Shown here piece by piece: positions 1 through 12,900 of a stretch of 64,000 bases of DNA (its first letter is position 1; every line of letters begins with the position of its first letter). Location: positions 32,524,658 to 32,588,657 of the forward strand of contig OZ026603.1 of assembly GCA_964020085.1 (NCBI GenBank), given 5' to 3'. This stretch comes from Micromussa lordhowensis (Eukaryota; Cnidaria; Anthozoa; Scleractinia; Lobophylliidae). A program made the translations under genes and the position numbers. The notes beneath the pieces are model-generated. The model searched no databases, was not told where the DNA came from, and saw nothing but the letters and a program-made list of their open reading frames with translations.

Positions 1-747
1 AATCGGTTAATTTTATGGACGGGGCCAGTCAGAAATAATCACAAAAATTATCACAGACTTTTCCAAACCTCTCGAGTATTCTATCTTTCTTTAGAAATAT
101 TAGTTAAGCGATTCCGGAAAACCCATCATCTGAGCAGTATACTATAAAATAGCATGTTGTTTCGGTCCACACTGCAAGCAGAGCCTTTTCTTACGGTACA
201 TATGCTTTGTACCGTCTCCTATCAGCTCAAAAAAGCGTTCACAGAGACTCTGCTCGAAGGGTGATTTCGGTCAGACCCTTGACTACAAGATGAATCAAAT
301 TTGAAGAATTTAGGGTATTGTACGAGTACTTTAATATGTAAAATACTTTCCTGTTACCGTGAACTGCTGGTCGCGTTTATCCATATGCACCCGGGAGGAG
401 TGTACTGAAACAACTTCACCCCGCCGGGGCGCCCTGCCTCTGAGTGACTCGAGCGTAAATGCTTCTTTTCACATGCATGCGACCTTATTGCACACGCAAC
501 ATCCGGGTGAAGAACAGGGACAGAAAATAAAAAAATATGGACTACAAAGTCCATTCGACATGTTTTTTCTTCTTTTCTTTACAAAATTTACACAAAAAAT
601 ATAATCTTTTCATAATCTCAGACTCGGGTTTATTCCTGAAATATTCTTAAGACTACAGCCTCGATATTCTCATCAGAAAATATTCTCATCAAAAAGAAAA
701 GTGAACTCATTTTATTATCAACTTTTTTGGGGAAAGAGGATGCAGAG
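1..747. other. Intergenic, no gene recognised
   Basis: Only short open frames without codon structure or recognisable motifs are present on either strand. The stretch is AT-rich and runs into the minisatellite that follows. Confidence 0.6.
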
Positions 748-1641
748 ATGCTAGGACTTCAACCTGGATGAACCAGAAAGGATATATAACATTTGTATAT
801 TAACCGTCTATGAACGTCGAAAAAAAAACACTGGTAAATCATGTTATATATCCCAGAAATACTCAGGCATACAGTGATGCCAGGACTTCAACCTGGATGA
901 ACCAGAAAGGATATATAACATTTGTCTATTAACCGTCTATGAACGTCGAGAAAAAACTCTGGTAAATCATGTTATATATCCCAGAAATACTCAGGCATAC
1001 AGTGATGCCAGGACTTCAACCTGGATGAACCAGAAAGGATATATAACATTTCCCTATTAACCGTCTATGAACGTCGAAAAAACACTGGTAAATCATGTTA
1101 TATATCCCAGAAATACTCAGGCATACAGCGATGCCAGGACTTCAACCTGGATGAACCAGAAAGGATATATAACATTTCCCTATTAACCGTCTATGAACGT
1201 CGAAAAAACACTGGTAAATCATGTTATATATCCCAGAAATACTCAGGCATACAGTGATGCCAGGACTTCAACCTGGATGAACCAGAAAGGATATAAAACA
1301 TTTGTCTATTAACCGTCTATAAACGTCGAAAAAAAACACTGGTAAATCATGTTTTATATCCCAGAAATACTCAGGCATACAGTGATGCCAGGACTTCAAC
1401 CTGGATGAACCAGAAAGGATATATAACATTTGTCTATTAACCGTCTATGAACGTCGAAAAAAACACTGGTAAATCATGTTATATATCCCAGAAATACTCA
1501 GGCATACAGTGATGCAAGGACTTCAACCTGGTTGAACCAGAAAGGATATATAACATTTCCCTATTAACCGTCTATGAACGTCAAAAAAATAAACACCGAT
1601 AAATCATGTCTTATATCCCAGAAAAACTAAGGCATACAGCA
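748..1641. repeat. 127-bp minisatellite, seven units
   Basis: Seven direct copies start at about 754, 883, 1011, 1137, 1263, 1391 and 1518, with a period of 126-129 bp; length differences sit mainly in an A-run. Each unit carries two inverted motifs: a short CCAGG/CCTGG hairpin and a wider stem made by GATATATAACAT and ATGTTATATATC about 60 bp apart. The array ends 13 bp before the stop codon of a minus-strand open frame. Confidence 0.95.
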
Positions 1642-1654
1642 ACAACCTCGGTCT

Positions 1655-2212
1655 TCAGTTTATACGGTTTTCCTCTTGGATATTTTGTAACCTTAAGGTA
1701 ATATCACTGAAGCTATTTGTAGTGCTATCCGCACACGTTTGGGGTGTCGTTTCGTCTTTGCGATCGCTGCTCTCGCTGGTCTCTGGTCTTGACTCTATCT
1801 TTAGACTATTAATCGCGTCAACCAACCAGCTGTACGCGTCTCCTTCGTCTGGTTTCGGGCAGAATGGCGGAAACAACACCGAATGAAAAGGCAGTAGGAA
1901 CAACATCTTTGTAAACACCTCGATCCAAACGCGCGCCATCGAGTGAAACCGTGCTAAATTCACCAGGAAAGCTTGCAACTAACGGGCTGGTCGCCATAAA
2001 ACGCGCCAAAGCGCCGGATATCTTAGAATTGAGGAGGAACCAATCACTCGAATCGTTCGTTGGACATTCGACGATCTCAGCTCATCGAATATCGAAGTCA
2101 ACCATCCTACACTTCTGAATGAAGGCACTTTTCCCAGCGTTAAATTAAATCCAACCTCATAAAACGTCAACCTAGTAATCCAGCCCCTCAAAATAAACAT
2201 GCCTCTCTCCAC
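1655..2212 (-). CDS. Uncertain minus-strand open frames
   Basis: Two minus-strand frames sit end to end: 2212-1979 (77 codons) and 1978-1655 (107 codons). The second ends in a polar, Ser/Thr/Glu-rich tail that looks more like protein than most random frames here. No domain, signal peptide or clear splice pattern is visible, and the two frames are not joined by an obvious intron. It could be an exon of a lineage-specific gene or chance. No function is proposed. Confidence 0.2.
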
Positions 2213-2501
2213 ATGACTTTATGCATTACTGTTGATAAACTAATTGCCGAACTCGGCGGTATAAAACCGCAAATCAAGCTCGATGATAGCTACAAGACCG
2301 ACTTATGACGTCACTCCGTAGCAACCAGACTGAACGAATTTTTGAACTTCCGGTTCTCTCTGGCTCGTGATGTTTATGCGCATTTTTTGCAATAAGAATG
2401 GCATCTATCGGTCAAAAGCATTCCCACACGTTCTTCACGTTGCATTGACTACCAAACTCTGCAAATTAACCGTGAACTGCTTGCCGAGCCTATATTTTCT
2501 T

Positions 2502-2518
2502 TTATTATATAAACACCG

Positions 2519-2557
<39 letters not shown>

Positions 2558-2670
2558 CTTCACACGTGAAGATAACATGTTATCTTCACACGTGAAGAGA
2601 TCACCCTCGTTATGGCTACATAATAAATCGCGCCTTTTTCACAGGAGTTTATCCGGTGTTTATATAATAA
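2502..2670. repeat. Fold-back element, ACACCGG terminal inverted repeats
   Basis: TTATATAAACACCGG at the left end is inverted at the right end as CCGGTGTTTATATAATAA. A second inverted repeat inside (CTTCACACGTGAAGATAAC and its complement) surrounds the centre near 2578. It is a non-coding MITE-like unit. Confidence 0.65.
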
Positions 2671-2675
2671 ACAGA

Positions 2676-2816
2676 ATATTACATGCCCGCTTGTGGATAT
2701 GAATTTTATCCTCTCGTGTTCGACTCGATATCTCACTCGTTCGCTGCGCTCACTCGTGAGATATCGAGTTGAACACTCGAAGATAACATTCATATCCACG
2801 CGCGGTCATGTAATAT
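2676..2816. repeat. Palindromic fold-back repeat
   Basis: Two arms of about 65 bp form a long hairpin starting ATATTACATG and ending CATGTAATAT, with a short GC-rich loop (CGTTCGCTGCG). Similar smaller palindromes lie at 7622-7736 and 20122-20206, so this is probably one dispersed family. Confidence 0.75.
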
Positions 2817-5583
2817 CCTCTATATCTCCTTTAGGTCCTGGGACATTCTGTTACATCTTGAGACAGGCGAGATGTTATTCCATGAAATTTAAGCTCTTTT
2901 TAAGTTCTATAAGTTCTTTTTTCATATTTTCACTTGAAAGAAGGAATGACGAACACGGCCGAGATGCCATTCTACTGACTTGGTGTCGGCAAATCCGCTG
3001 GTCAAAAATGAATTCAAGACTGACTACAATTGAATTGTTACCAGGATTGAAATTTGAAAGATGTGCGGGTGCCAATGCATTTCATTGCCTGGCCTACATC
3101 AAAATACTACCGTGACAAAAAGATCTGTTCAGGGAGCGAAATTTCGCACTTTCCCTTGCACTATTGTTTATTTGGATCAAACTTTCGCCCAGTGCTGAAT
3201 TTGTTGTTTCAATTTTGGTTAGTTTCGCCCTTTACAGAAAGGAAGGAGTTATAAACATATTGCATTTTATTTACAAATCAGTTTAACACACAAATAATAT
3301 AGATAGGACCCTGCGCGCGCTCCGATTGGTCAAAAACCCATGATTTATCAGAGTATAAAACATACAAAAGGCGTTTTTTATTGTTTTTAGCTTGATTACC
3401 TCTATATCATAAAGCAATTACACTAACACCCCTCCGGCATTTGAGAACACCCGAGAAATGTGGAAAACACTCGCCTGCGTCTCATGTGTTCTATTTTTCC
3501 CAAATGCCCGTCGTGTTTTATCACAGTGTAATATACGGCTTAGGCTTCTTTATTTGTTAAATATATGTAAAGAAAGAAAATAAGAGACAGATTGGTAGGC
3601 CATAGCCATACTCTGATTCGGACGTGATCCAAGAATCGATAGCCTGTCTCAGAGGCTCTAAAATTATCTTATAAGTGTCTATTTCATGACCTCAGCTAAC
3701 CTTGAATGGCTTCTTTTGCGTAAACACTTGGGAGGGAAGGCTTCAAATTCTCCGATGTACATGCAGCGAGGAAAATTATATAAACAGCAGGGTAGCCGTA
3801 CAGAAAAAATGGTCAAAATCTATCTATACTATGTTTCAGATTGAAATAACTCCACGTCATTCCCACTGGCATAACATATAACTCTATAACTTACAGTTAC
3901 ACAGTCGAACCTCCGAAAGCGACCCACCTCTACTCAGATACAAATAAACGTTTCCAAGTCGTATAAGGGTGTACCCCCTTAAAAATTTTCATTTGCTAAC
4001 TGTAAATCTGATGGAAGTTTGATTTGATCCAACTCTCCTTCAAATTAAATTTATGGCTCTCTTACTTACTTGCGAGCTTTGCACAGCACAGCACAACACA
4101 GCCTCGACGACACCCAAAAGCAAAGTCTGCAGACCAAGTCGAGCAGTTAAGACAATTAACATTAAGACAATGGTTTTTAAAAACCCTAAACTAACAGGGG
4201 GCGTGTTATTAGCATATTTTGTCGACACCTCACGCCAGACAAAGCCTCACGCTGCCAAATTAAATACTCCGAGCCCAAAAAAACCCTGATTGACTGCATT
4301 CTTTGCCTGCTGAGAATTGGACTACTTTACATTTTTCTCACGCCAGCAAGATGTACATTGTGTTAAGAATACTAAACCTTTCTTTCAATAAATAAACACG
4401 GATCGGGAAATTTGTTTTGAACGCAGAGTTCGCCTTATCACGTTGGGAGAGCACCTATCCTTTTTTTGGTAAATATATGCAGCTTATTCGTTTTAATTAA
4501 ACAATAAGAAGATAGGTGTCAGCGGCAGATTCCACCCTTGCTTCGTCCTTTCAGCATCAAGCTCGGCTATTCAAAAGCCATTTTGTCTGCAACTTGAAAT
4601 GAAGAACAAAGCAAGCACTGCAAGCAAGGCAGTATAAACTAAAACTGCACGTATTGTTTTATTTGGTTTTCAGCTCTGATTGGATGAAAAAGTGGCACCA
4701 GTTTCTTAACCAATCGTGTTGGGTAGAAAGGCATATTTACTTTTCAATAGTTTTGGTAGTGTGCTACATTAATCTCTATTTTGTTTACTTTTTTGTCGAT
4801 GAATAATAATTAACGTAGAGACGTCGGAGGTAAATCGCTTGCTATCCACTACAAACCCAAAAGATAACGAAGTGCCCTCTTAAAAATCTTTACTAAATAC
4901 CCCTATACAATTAGCTACGCCAAAGAATTTGTACTTGAACAAATGTACTACTTGTGTAGTAATCGACAGCAATATCTATCCTTGCCTTGTCGATCTGAGG
5001 GCTCCAGCAATCACGACCGCAATTGTCATACAGAAACCTCCGCACTTTCGGTTTCACGCGGTTAAATTTGCACTATAAGACGGAAAATGTTCGCAATCCA
5101 CTGGAAAATAACTGCCTTTCGCGCGATTTGAAAGCATTCAGTTCATACAGAATCAATTGGGGCGGGGTAATGAGAAACACGAGAGGTTTCTGCGTTCATT
5201 GGCATTGGAAAATTCAGAACTTTCGGCTTTACTACTCAATATGACTTAAAACTGGTGCAGCGCACAGGTAAAGAAACCCTGAAAGGCCTGAATATAAATA
5301 ACTTTGTGAACAAGCCGTTAATGCGGCCAGCTAGCTCACAAATACGACCCTCGGACGCCCGGATAACCGAACTGCGATGTTTATTGTTACGGCGTTTCTT
5401 TTTTTATTCCAACTTACGCAAGGTACGTGACGTTTCCCTGGTTTCACTAATGCCACCCGATATGCATGTGAAACAGTAGTTATGTGAACCCCTAAGGTGG
5501 CTAATGTCAATTAGCATTTTCTTTCTACAGCATAGCACTAATAAGCAGCGCGCACCTATTGGCTGAATATTGAACAAGGTCAG
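2817..5583. other. Intergenic, repeat remnants only
   Basis: No gene is recognised. Open frames at 2693-3115 and 4053-4289 run through repeats or low-complexity sequence and show no domain. The dispersed repeat at 3424-3560 is the only structured feature seen. Confidence 0.5.
3424..3560 (-). repeat. Dispersed repeat, copy 1 of 3
   Basis: Contains the word pair TTATCACAGTGTAAT and CGGCTTAGGCTTCTTTATT, which recurs in the opposite orientation at 22570-22700 and 51808-51990. The copies also share a block about aaATGCCCGTCGTG. It is non-coding and probably a fragment of a DNA element. Confidence 0.6.
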
Positions 5584-5600
5584 CCTAACCCTAACCCTAA
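5584..5600. repeat. Short interstitial telomere-like tract
   Basis: About two and a half copies of CCCTAA. A longer tract lies at 42867-42888. Confidence 0.6.
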
Positions 5601-6552
5601 GCCACTCCTAAAGCCCTTCTACACTCGCGTCTTGTTCCCAGCCAGTGAAGTGCAGCTTCGCAACGCTCCAAGCCAGTATTATTCCAGGTAAGAAACTTTT
5701 CTAGTTTATATTCGTAGTCTTTCAAGTTACGGGATTATGGTCTCCATCTGAGATACCACTGAATAGCTTGCAAACTGCCTCCAGTGACGCCTACCTCGTA
5801 AGAAATTTCTTCGTTGTTGATTTTTGACTCGCCAAAGCTTTCGTTGTGTCGCCTGAGATTGAATTTAAGTAATTGTATCCTTGACCCGTAAATTAACGGT
5901 CTATTTGATGGCGAGAAATGAGAAAAATTTATAATGTTTCGGTGAGCATTGGACCATTTAAGGTTTCGCGAATTATAACTCCATTCAAAACCCTTTTTTA
6001 ATTAACCTTCTGTTAGTTATAGCTTTCGCATGCATTGCCTCCATTTAGTTTGCACTAATATTTCCTGCAGAAACCTCGTTTCAACTTTTTAAACATACTT
6101 GTAAATTAGGTCGCCATAACAGGACCGAATATCTTTGTATTTCTCGGGTGATAAGGAATCAACAGACTGTGACAGCTTAGCTGAAAGGCTTCGTTGTTCG
6201 CGGCCATAACAACACAAGTTGTACAATGCTGTTTGTATAGTATTTAAATCAGTGCAAGTGCACAATAAGAAAATGCTGCTCTGCTTTAATTTTATTCTTT
6301 TTAAGACAAGACAATGTCTGCCTACTGTCTATGTTTTTCAGCTACTAAAACGGACTCATTTCTAGCTCTTTACCAGTCAAATAGGATAATTCGATTTTTT
6401 ACTTAGCTTTTAAAGTATTTAATTTATTCGCGGCATTAGACCTTTTTATTTGAGGTATAGTTTTCTCTATAGTTATTTTGTAACAGAAGGCTTAGATGAT
6501 CACCCTTTAATAATCCTCTAGCTGACTGATTGAGTGTAGGAAAAAAAATGAA
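5601..6552. other. Upstream flank of the decarboxylase gene
   Basis: No coding sequence is recognised. The stretch is AT-rich and leads into the tandem duplication next to the first exon. Confidence 0.4.
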
Positions 6553-6879
6553 ATGAAATTGCACGTATATTATTGACAAGCCAATCGAAAGATGTTTCTC
6601 ATGCAATTTGTAGTAATTGAGACCTCGTAAATTTATCAAAGTCTACAATTTTTATTAGTCTGAAAAATTTACTTGAAGTATTTAGTTATTCCAAACTGCA
6701 CTCGAAATCATTAGATGAAATTGCACGTATATTATTAACAAGCCAATCGAAAGATATTTCTCATGCAATTTGTAATAATTGAGACCTCGTAAATTTATCA
6801 GAGCCTACAGAAACTTTTTAGTCTGAAACATTTACTTGAAGTATTTATTTATTCCAAACTGCACTCGAAATCATTTGAT
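6553..6879. repeat. 162-bp promoter-proximal tandem duplication
   Basis: Copy 1 (6553-6714) and copy 2 (6715-6879) both begin ATGAAATTGCACGTATATTA and end CTCGAAATCATT, with only scattered substitutions. Copy 2 ends about 50 bp before the ATG of the decarboxylase, so the duplicated unit lies where a promoter or 5' UTR is expected. Confidence 0.9.
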
Positions 6880-6929
6880 TAACTGTACCTACTGTTCTGC
6901 TCAGCGCTCTTTAGCTATCAATCGCAGTC

Positions 6930-9900
6930 ATGTTTAGACGCCAGAAGAGAACTGCTGAAGAACCCGCTGTTGCAGGAGGAAAGAGACCTCGCTTATCCAA
7001 GGCTCCCATGTACTTACCGTACCGACGAGGTCATGCACATGAAAAGTTTGAACATTGGGCTTCCCTAGGAGCTTGGTTTCTGGGACCCAAAGCAGAAAAT
7101 GGAAATGTGTTTAGAGACCTTCTAACGCAAGCTGTCGATAAACACGTTGGATTTCGCCACAAGTGAGTTTCTTAACGCGTCGTTGCTAACTACGTTCATT
7201 GGTGAATTCGTCACAGAATTTGTCAATTCATGGTTTATGTATGTACCACTTGCGAATTGAGCTAAATTTATGTTCTGAACGTTGCGAAAAGCACGTTGAC
7301 TTTGTTTTCTGGTGCCTTTTTGACCTTTTTCGCCGTTTTGGTGGGTTTTGCCTTCGATTCGTAAGGAAGATCAGATGGCCACCAGATATGAGGCAAGCTC
7401 AGTAAACGATATATTTAGTAAATTCTCAGCTCCGACTATTGCATTTCTAGCTTTTTGATTGGCTAAAAAACTCCGAATATGAGCCAATAGTGGGAGTTTT
7501 TACGTCATATGGAAAATAGTGAGCTAAGTTTAAAAATTTTCCGCACGAAGTTTTCAACTTCAGCCCTCTATAATGGCCGAAATAAAAATCGACGGCAAAA
7601 CCCGGTTTGAGAATTTCCTAAAACAATTATTCCATTCGCCCTTGTTGGATATGAAGTGATTATAACCAACTCGCGCTACGCGCTCGTTGGTTATTTTATC
7701 ACTTCATATCCAACTCGGGCGCATGGAATAATTGTTATATATTTGTTATTTCACTAAAACTAGAACAAATAAATGTATATTCTTTATTAAACGATTGAAT
7801 TCCACATAATTTCGAACTCCATACAACGACATATAAAGTTCAAAGAACTCTCAACAGCGACATTATATCGCAGCAGCGCTTACTTCCAAGAGTCACTTTT
7901 CCCTTGCAGCGCTCCAATGAGTTTGAATTGCCGTTGGCCCCACCAAACATTTCAAGGAACGTCCCCTCAACCCGCGCCATCACTCCATTCTCCTTGCTTC
8001 TTTCCTAACTGCTTCTCCTCCTCGGAACAATCCACAATTTGTTATTTATTGGTTCAACTGTTTTAAAACATCCAGGTTTACAATTTGATCGGCTTGTCGA
8101 CACCTCAGCGGAGTTATCGAATACTCTATTCATGCATAGCCTTTTTTTGTTAATTGGTAAGCAAGTATCTAATACAGACCGAATCAGTAACAGCCCTGGC
8201 TAACTTTAGCAGATTGCGCAGTCCGCACATGTCTTGTTATGGACTTAATCAACTACATGTCTGTTAATTTTCAGCTATTTCCCCTTTGACCCTCCCTATG
8301 TTACGGATGAGCTTCGTGAAGCCGGATCTTTCCAAAACGCAATGCAAAAATTGAGATCAGAGATGGACAGCTTGCAAACGGAATTGCAGAACTCTGTGCC
8401 ATTTTTCAGCTCAAGATACAAGGTGAACTAAATGATACTGCGACAAGAACCATTTTTTTTATAGGACTAACAATATATATGTAATAGGACTAACAATATA
8501 TACGGTAATGTGTTGAGTTGGGTCAAGTTACGCCAAACAAATAAGTCAGTTTTGATGTGACGTCACCACCGCAATATTGTTTGAAATTTACAAAAAGAGA
8601 ATCTTACATCACAAAGACCGGAACCAAAGAAGCCGTTTCATTACGATGTTCAGTTTTTTTTATTATTGCTTTTGTTTCCTCAAATTAAGAAGGGAAAACA
8701 GGATGTTCTCGCAGGATATGACTCTCATTGCCCGTGCGGCCTATTTAGTCTCAATGTGTTATTTTTTTGTGCATCATGTTATGCAATGTTTCTAGCTCTC
8801 AGTGTTAAATTGCTGTCGAGTTAGAAAATTAAAAGGAACCGTCTTTTTGTTGCCTAGGCCATTATATTGTGATTAAGGAATGGGAATTATGTGCTCATAT
8901 CGTTACGAGTCGGTCGCAGCTCGAGAAGTTAGCCCGTAGAACATGCATTCTGACGCAGAACCCTGATTGTTAAATAAAAGCTACTGAACTAATCCTATGT
9001 TTCGGTGACTTGCCCTGTCTTATTTGTGCAAGAACGGAACGCCAGGCAAACCATTTTATTTATTTTTTCTTGCAAAGAAATTGATTAAATCTATTTTTAT
9101 TTTTAGGGTCATGTTCTTTGGGAAACAGCCATGCCAGCCAACCTCGGTTACATGTCTGCTATGTTGTTCAATCAAAATAACTGCGCAGCGGAAGCATCTA
9201 CAGTTACGACGAAGTTCGAGGTGGAAGTTGGGAAAGACTTGTGTGTCATGATGGGATATGACGGAGAACAAGGTATGGGACATCTGACGGCTGGTGGATC
9301 AGTAGCTAACATTGAAGCAATCTGGGCAGGAAGAAACGTTAAGTACTTTCCACTTGGATTACAAGAAGCTTTGCTCAAGGAAGAGAAGCTTGCTGCTGCC
9401 AGAGGTTACAAGGTAAGAGGATTTACAAAAAAAACCTTCGGCTGCCGACCGAAGCAGTAGCTGAATGACGCGGCTTATTTAGAAGTCGGAATCCTCACGC
9501 TAGGACAAAATCATCTGCTACAAAGACTAGCGCGCAATTTTTCTGATGCTATTAACTTGTGCTTTGTTTTTTGTAGAAGCTTTACCTTTTCACTTTACGA
9601 TTAGGTTCACTTCCCGCAAAAAGGAGGAGAGGCGGAAGTGATGAGTGCGTCTCAATGGGAGCTACTCAACCTTGATGTGGATACTATTCTAAAGATGCCT
9701 GAAGAAGTACAAACATTGACTGGCCTTGAGCATCAAGAGTTTATGGGAATCATGGGCTCGTATCTTTACGAGTCCGTTGGAGCTCAAGAGTTTGCCCGTC
9801 GACACATGCTGACGCAGAGCCCTTGTGTCATAGCGCCGAGTACAGCTCACATTTCCTTCACGAAAGCAGTCACCGTCCTCGGGCTAGGACGAGAAAGCCT

Positions 9901-12900
9901 CGTCACGGTGGCAGTGGACGAAGATGCACGGATGGAGCCAAAAGGTAACCCTGCGGATATGGTCCGTGTGGCGTACAATTTTGACCCGTTCGCACGCATA
10001 TACGCGTGCGTAATGCTCGTGCTCTTTGTATCACTCGTCAGGCCTCCGATTTAAATGTCACCAGATATTCTTGTCAAAGATTTAGTAGAGCATGGATAGA
10101 TATCTATCCGCACGACAGTCGGTTTTGGACATCGGCGGCATTCCGACGTAGCAAATTGAAAAACAACGTTGCAAAAATGGTAAAATGGCCCATTTGACAT
10201 ATAATTGATCAAGGTCCCATGCATTTCCAGGTTTTGTCCATAATTAACACCCAACATTTTACAGCAGCCAAAAAGGATATGAAACGCAAGAGGTAGCGAG
10301 AGTGAACGGGCCGAGAAAAAGGAAAGGAAAGGGAATCGAAAAAAATTCGTAACGGGTAATCGCAACACATTGAAAAAAAACTTGACTTGTGCGTATACCC
10401 TAGATTACAATATTGTACATTTTTGTACCTAATCTTGGGGAAATCTATCTTTTTGGTAAATAAATAACTTTTTCAGCAAAACTAAGGCCCATTTAGCGTC
10501 AGGGCAGCCAAAAATCTTATTTCACGTTGAAAACTGCATTTTTTGGTGAACATTTAGGTTTTTAAGGCTTGCGTTTTGTCTAAAATTTCGTACTCAGTTT
10601 CATGGACACAATCACGGGTAATGCAGGGGAAACTTTAATTTTTGGTGAAATCAGGTTGCAAAAAAACCTCAAGCCAAATGGCTTATCATAATTTAATAAT
10701 GAAGAAGCTTGTGACTGAATTCTATTTAAAGACAAAGTTATAGGACATTCCAAGAAGATCGAAACCATTTAATGACCATTTCCAGTGCGGGGGCCTCGTC
10801 GTGCATGTATGCTGGATGGTGCCAGAGAAAGTACTCTTTTTCATTTATCCAGCCTGGGTTGTTCGAAAAGTGAATTGATAACGCTATCCACCGGATAATT
10901 CACTATCCAGCCGATATCGTGGTTTGTCTCTTAAAGACTTATCCACTAGATAGCGATTTATCCGGCTGATAACGTTACCCATCTTTCGAACAACTGTGGG
11001 CAGGGCTTTAAATCAACGTATATTGTTTGATTGAATCTCATTTTGCCTTACCTTTCGTTGTTTCTTAGAACTAAAACGTATTTTGAAGGAAAAGTTAGAC
11101 AACGAAGTCCCGGTAATAACAGTGGTATCTGTCATGGGAACAACTGAAGAAAGTGCAGTGGATCCTCTGACTGAAATTTTGGAATTACGAAAACAGTTTA
11201 GAACGAAGGTATGTCTTTTTTACAACGTGCGCTGAGGGTAGTGAGGAATTAATTCAGAAATGTACATAGGGCCGCGGCCTAAACAGCAACAAGATTCAAT
11301 ATATATCTGAAGTAGGCAGAGTGGAGCCGAAGGATGCAATGATGGAATATATTTAATTCAGACACCGTCTATACTCGTCTGTTACCGTCTGACAAGCTTG
11401 TCATTTCATACGTTCTCTGAGCCAAGTTTACGCCAATTTTTAATTCGAAACGGGTGTCCACTGCATGTTTGTGATGTTCTATATTATAGAAAGAGTCTGG
11501 GCAAATTTCACCAGCAAGCCGACATGATGGGAACCTAGCGTGTGCGCCATATATGCTAAACCTGCTCGCAATCCTTTTTATCAGGGCCTGAACTTCAGCA
11601 TCCACGGTGACGGAGCCTGGGGAGGATACTTCTGTAGTATGCTTCGCGACCGACCTAAAGCTGACATGATCAAAGCTGAAGAAGGATTCGTTCCTGAACT
11701 CTATTTGAGTTCCTTTGTTCACAAGCAGATATCAGCTCTGAACCAGTGTGATACCATCACCATTGATCCACACAAGTCCGGTTTTTGTCCCTACCCCGCC
11801 GGGGCCCTGTGCTACAGGGACAAAACGATTAACACTTTTCTTCAAATCACCACTACCGTGGTCTATTACCATGGTGATATGACTCTTGGTGATATTGGAA
11901 TCGAGGGATCCAAGCCCGGCGCTGCAGCTGCAGGAGTTATGCTGGCAAACAGGGTAAATAGCTAACTGAAAACTGTTTTCTTTGGTGTATGACTGTGGAG
12001 GTAATTAAGGGAAGAAAATTTCTATAAAAGTTAAATCCCTTTTGAAACGTACCTAGACGTACCTATGAGGAGCCTCGAAGCATTGCTACCTACCCACCTC
12101 CCCTTAGGTCATTATTGTTTATCCCATCCAGCCCTCCCCTCCTCCCCACCCCTTCCCCCCCCCCCCCCTCGAAAGCATTACCAGGTTTAATTTGCAATTT
12201 CCCATTTATACTACTGGCCGATGTACAAGAAATGGTTATATTAGCCATATTTAAAGTGAGTTTACTTGTCATCCTTAGCTGGATGTCCCACATGTCGATG
12301 TGTCCTGACACAAACTTCCTTACCTAACGTTCCACAGTGAAACTTCTTGGAATAACCTTGCACTCATTCGTGTGAGAGGGGTTACAATATATTCTTCTTT
12401 CATATCAAATTATCCTTATAGGTTATTGGACTTGACAAGCATGGATATGGTCGTATTCTGGGTGAGTGCATGTTCACCGCCAAGATAATGTATTGCCTGT
12501 GGGTCACACTAGCCGACAAAGATGACGACTTTGTCATTGAAACAACCAAGCCTCTTCCAAAAAAGTACAACAACATGTCCCGGAAAGAGCAGATGAAATT
12601 CATCAAGGAAAGGATTCTGGGAAGAAGCAACGAAGAACTTACTCAGGTAAGTGCATGTGTCCGGACCAAACTTCATATTAAATATATATATATCTATTGA
12701 GAGGGAATCCACCAGACGTTCGACTAAAAAGTGGACAAAAACTTTGTACCAAGATTATTTACATTGTATTGCAAACTTCTGTGTGATTGATTTAAATATC
12801 TTCTCAAAAGAAATCATTTCTAATAACACCTAGCCTGTTCCAGGCTCTCGGTAGTTAGGGACGAGCGAAAACGAGCGAGAAAAAAAAGAGGGAGGACTAA

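Noticed and set aside
748..1641. Regular direct repeats resembling a CRISPR array
   Set aside because: The whole 127-bp unit repeats with no unique spacers, and the window is eukaryotic. It is a minisatellite.
2693..3115. 140-codon plus-strand frame
   Set aside because: Its first third is one arm and loop of the palindrome at 2676-2816; no domain or splice context follows.
12090..12327. Frames with long Pro or Gly runs
   Set aside because: They translate a C-rich homopolymer tract.
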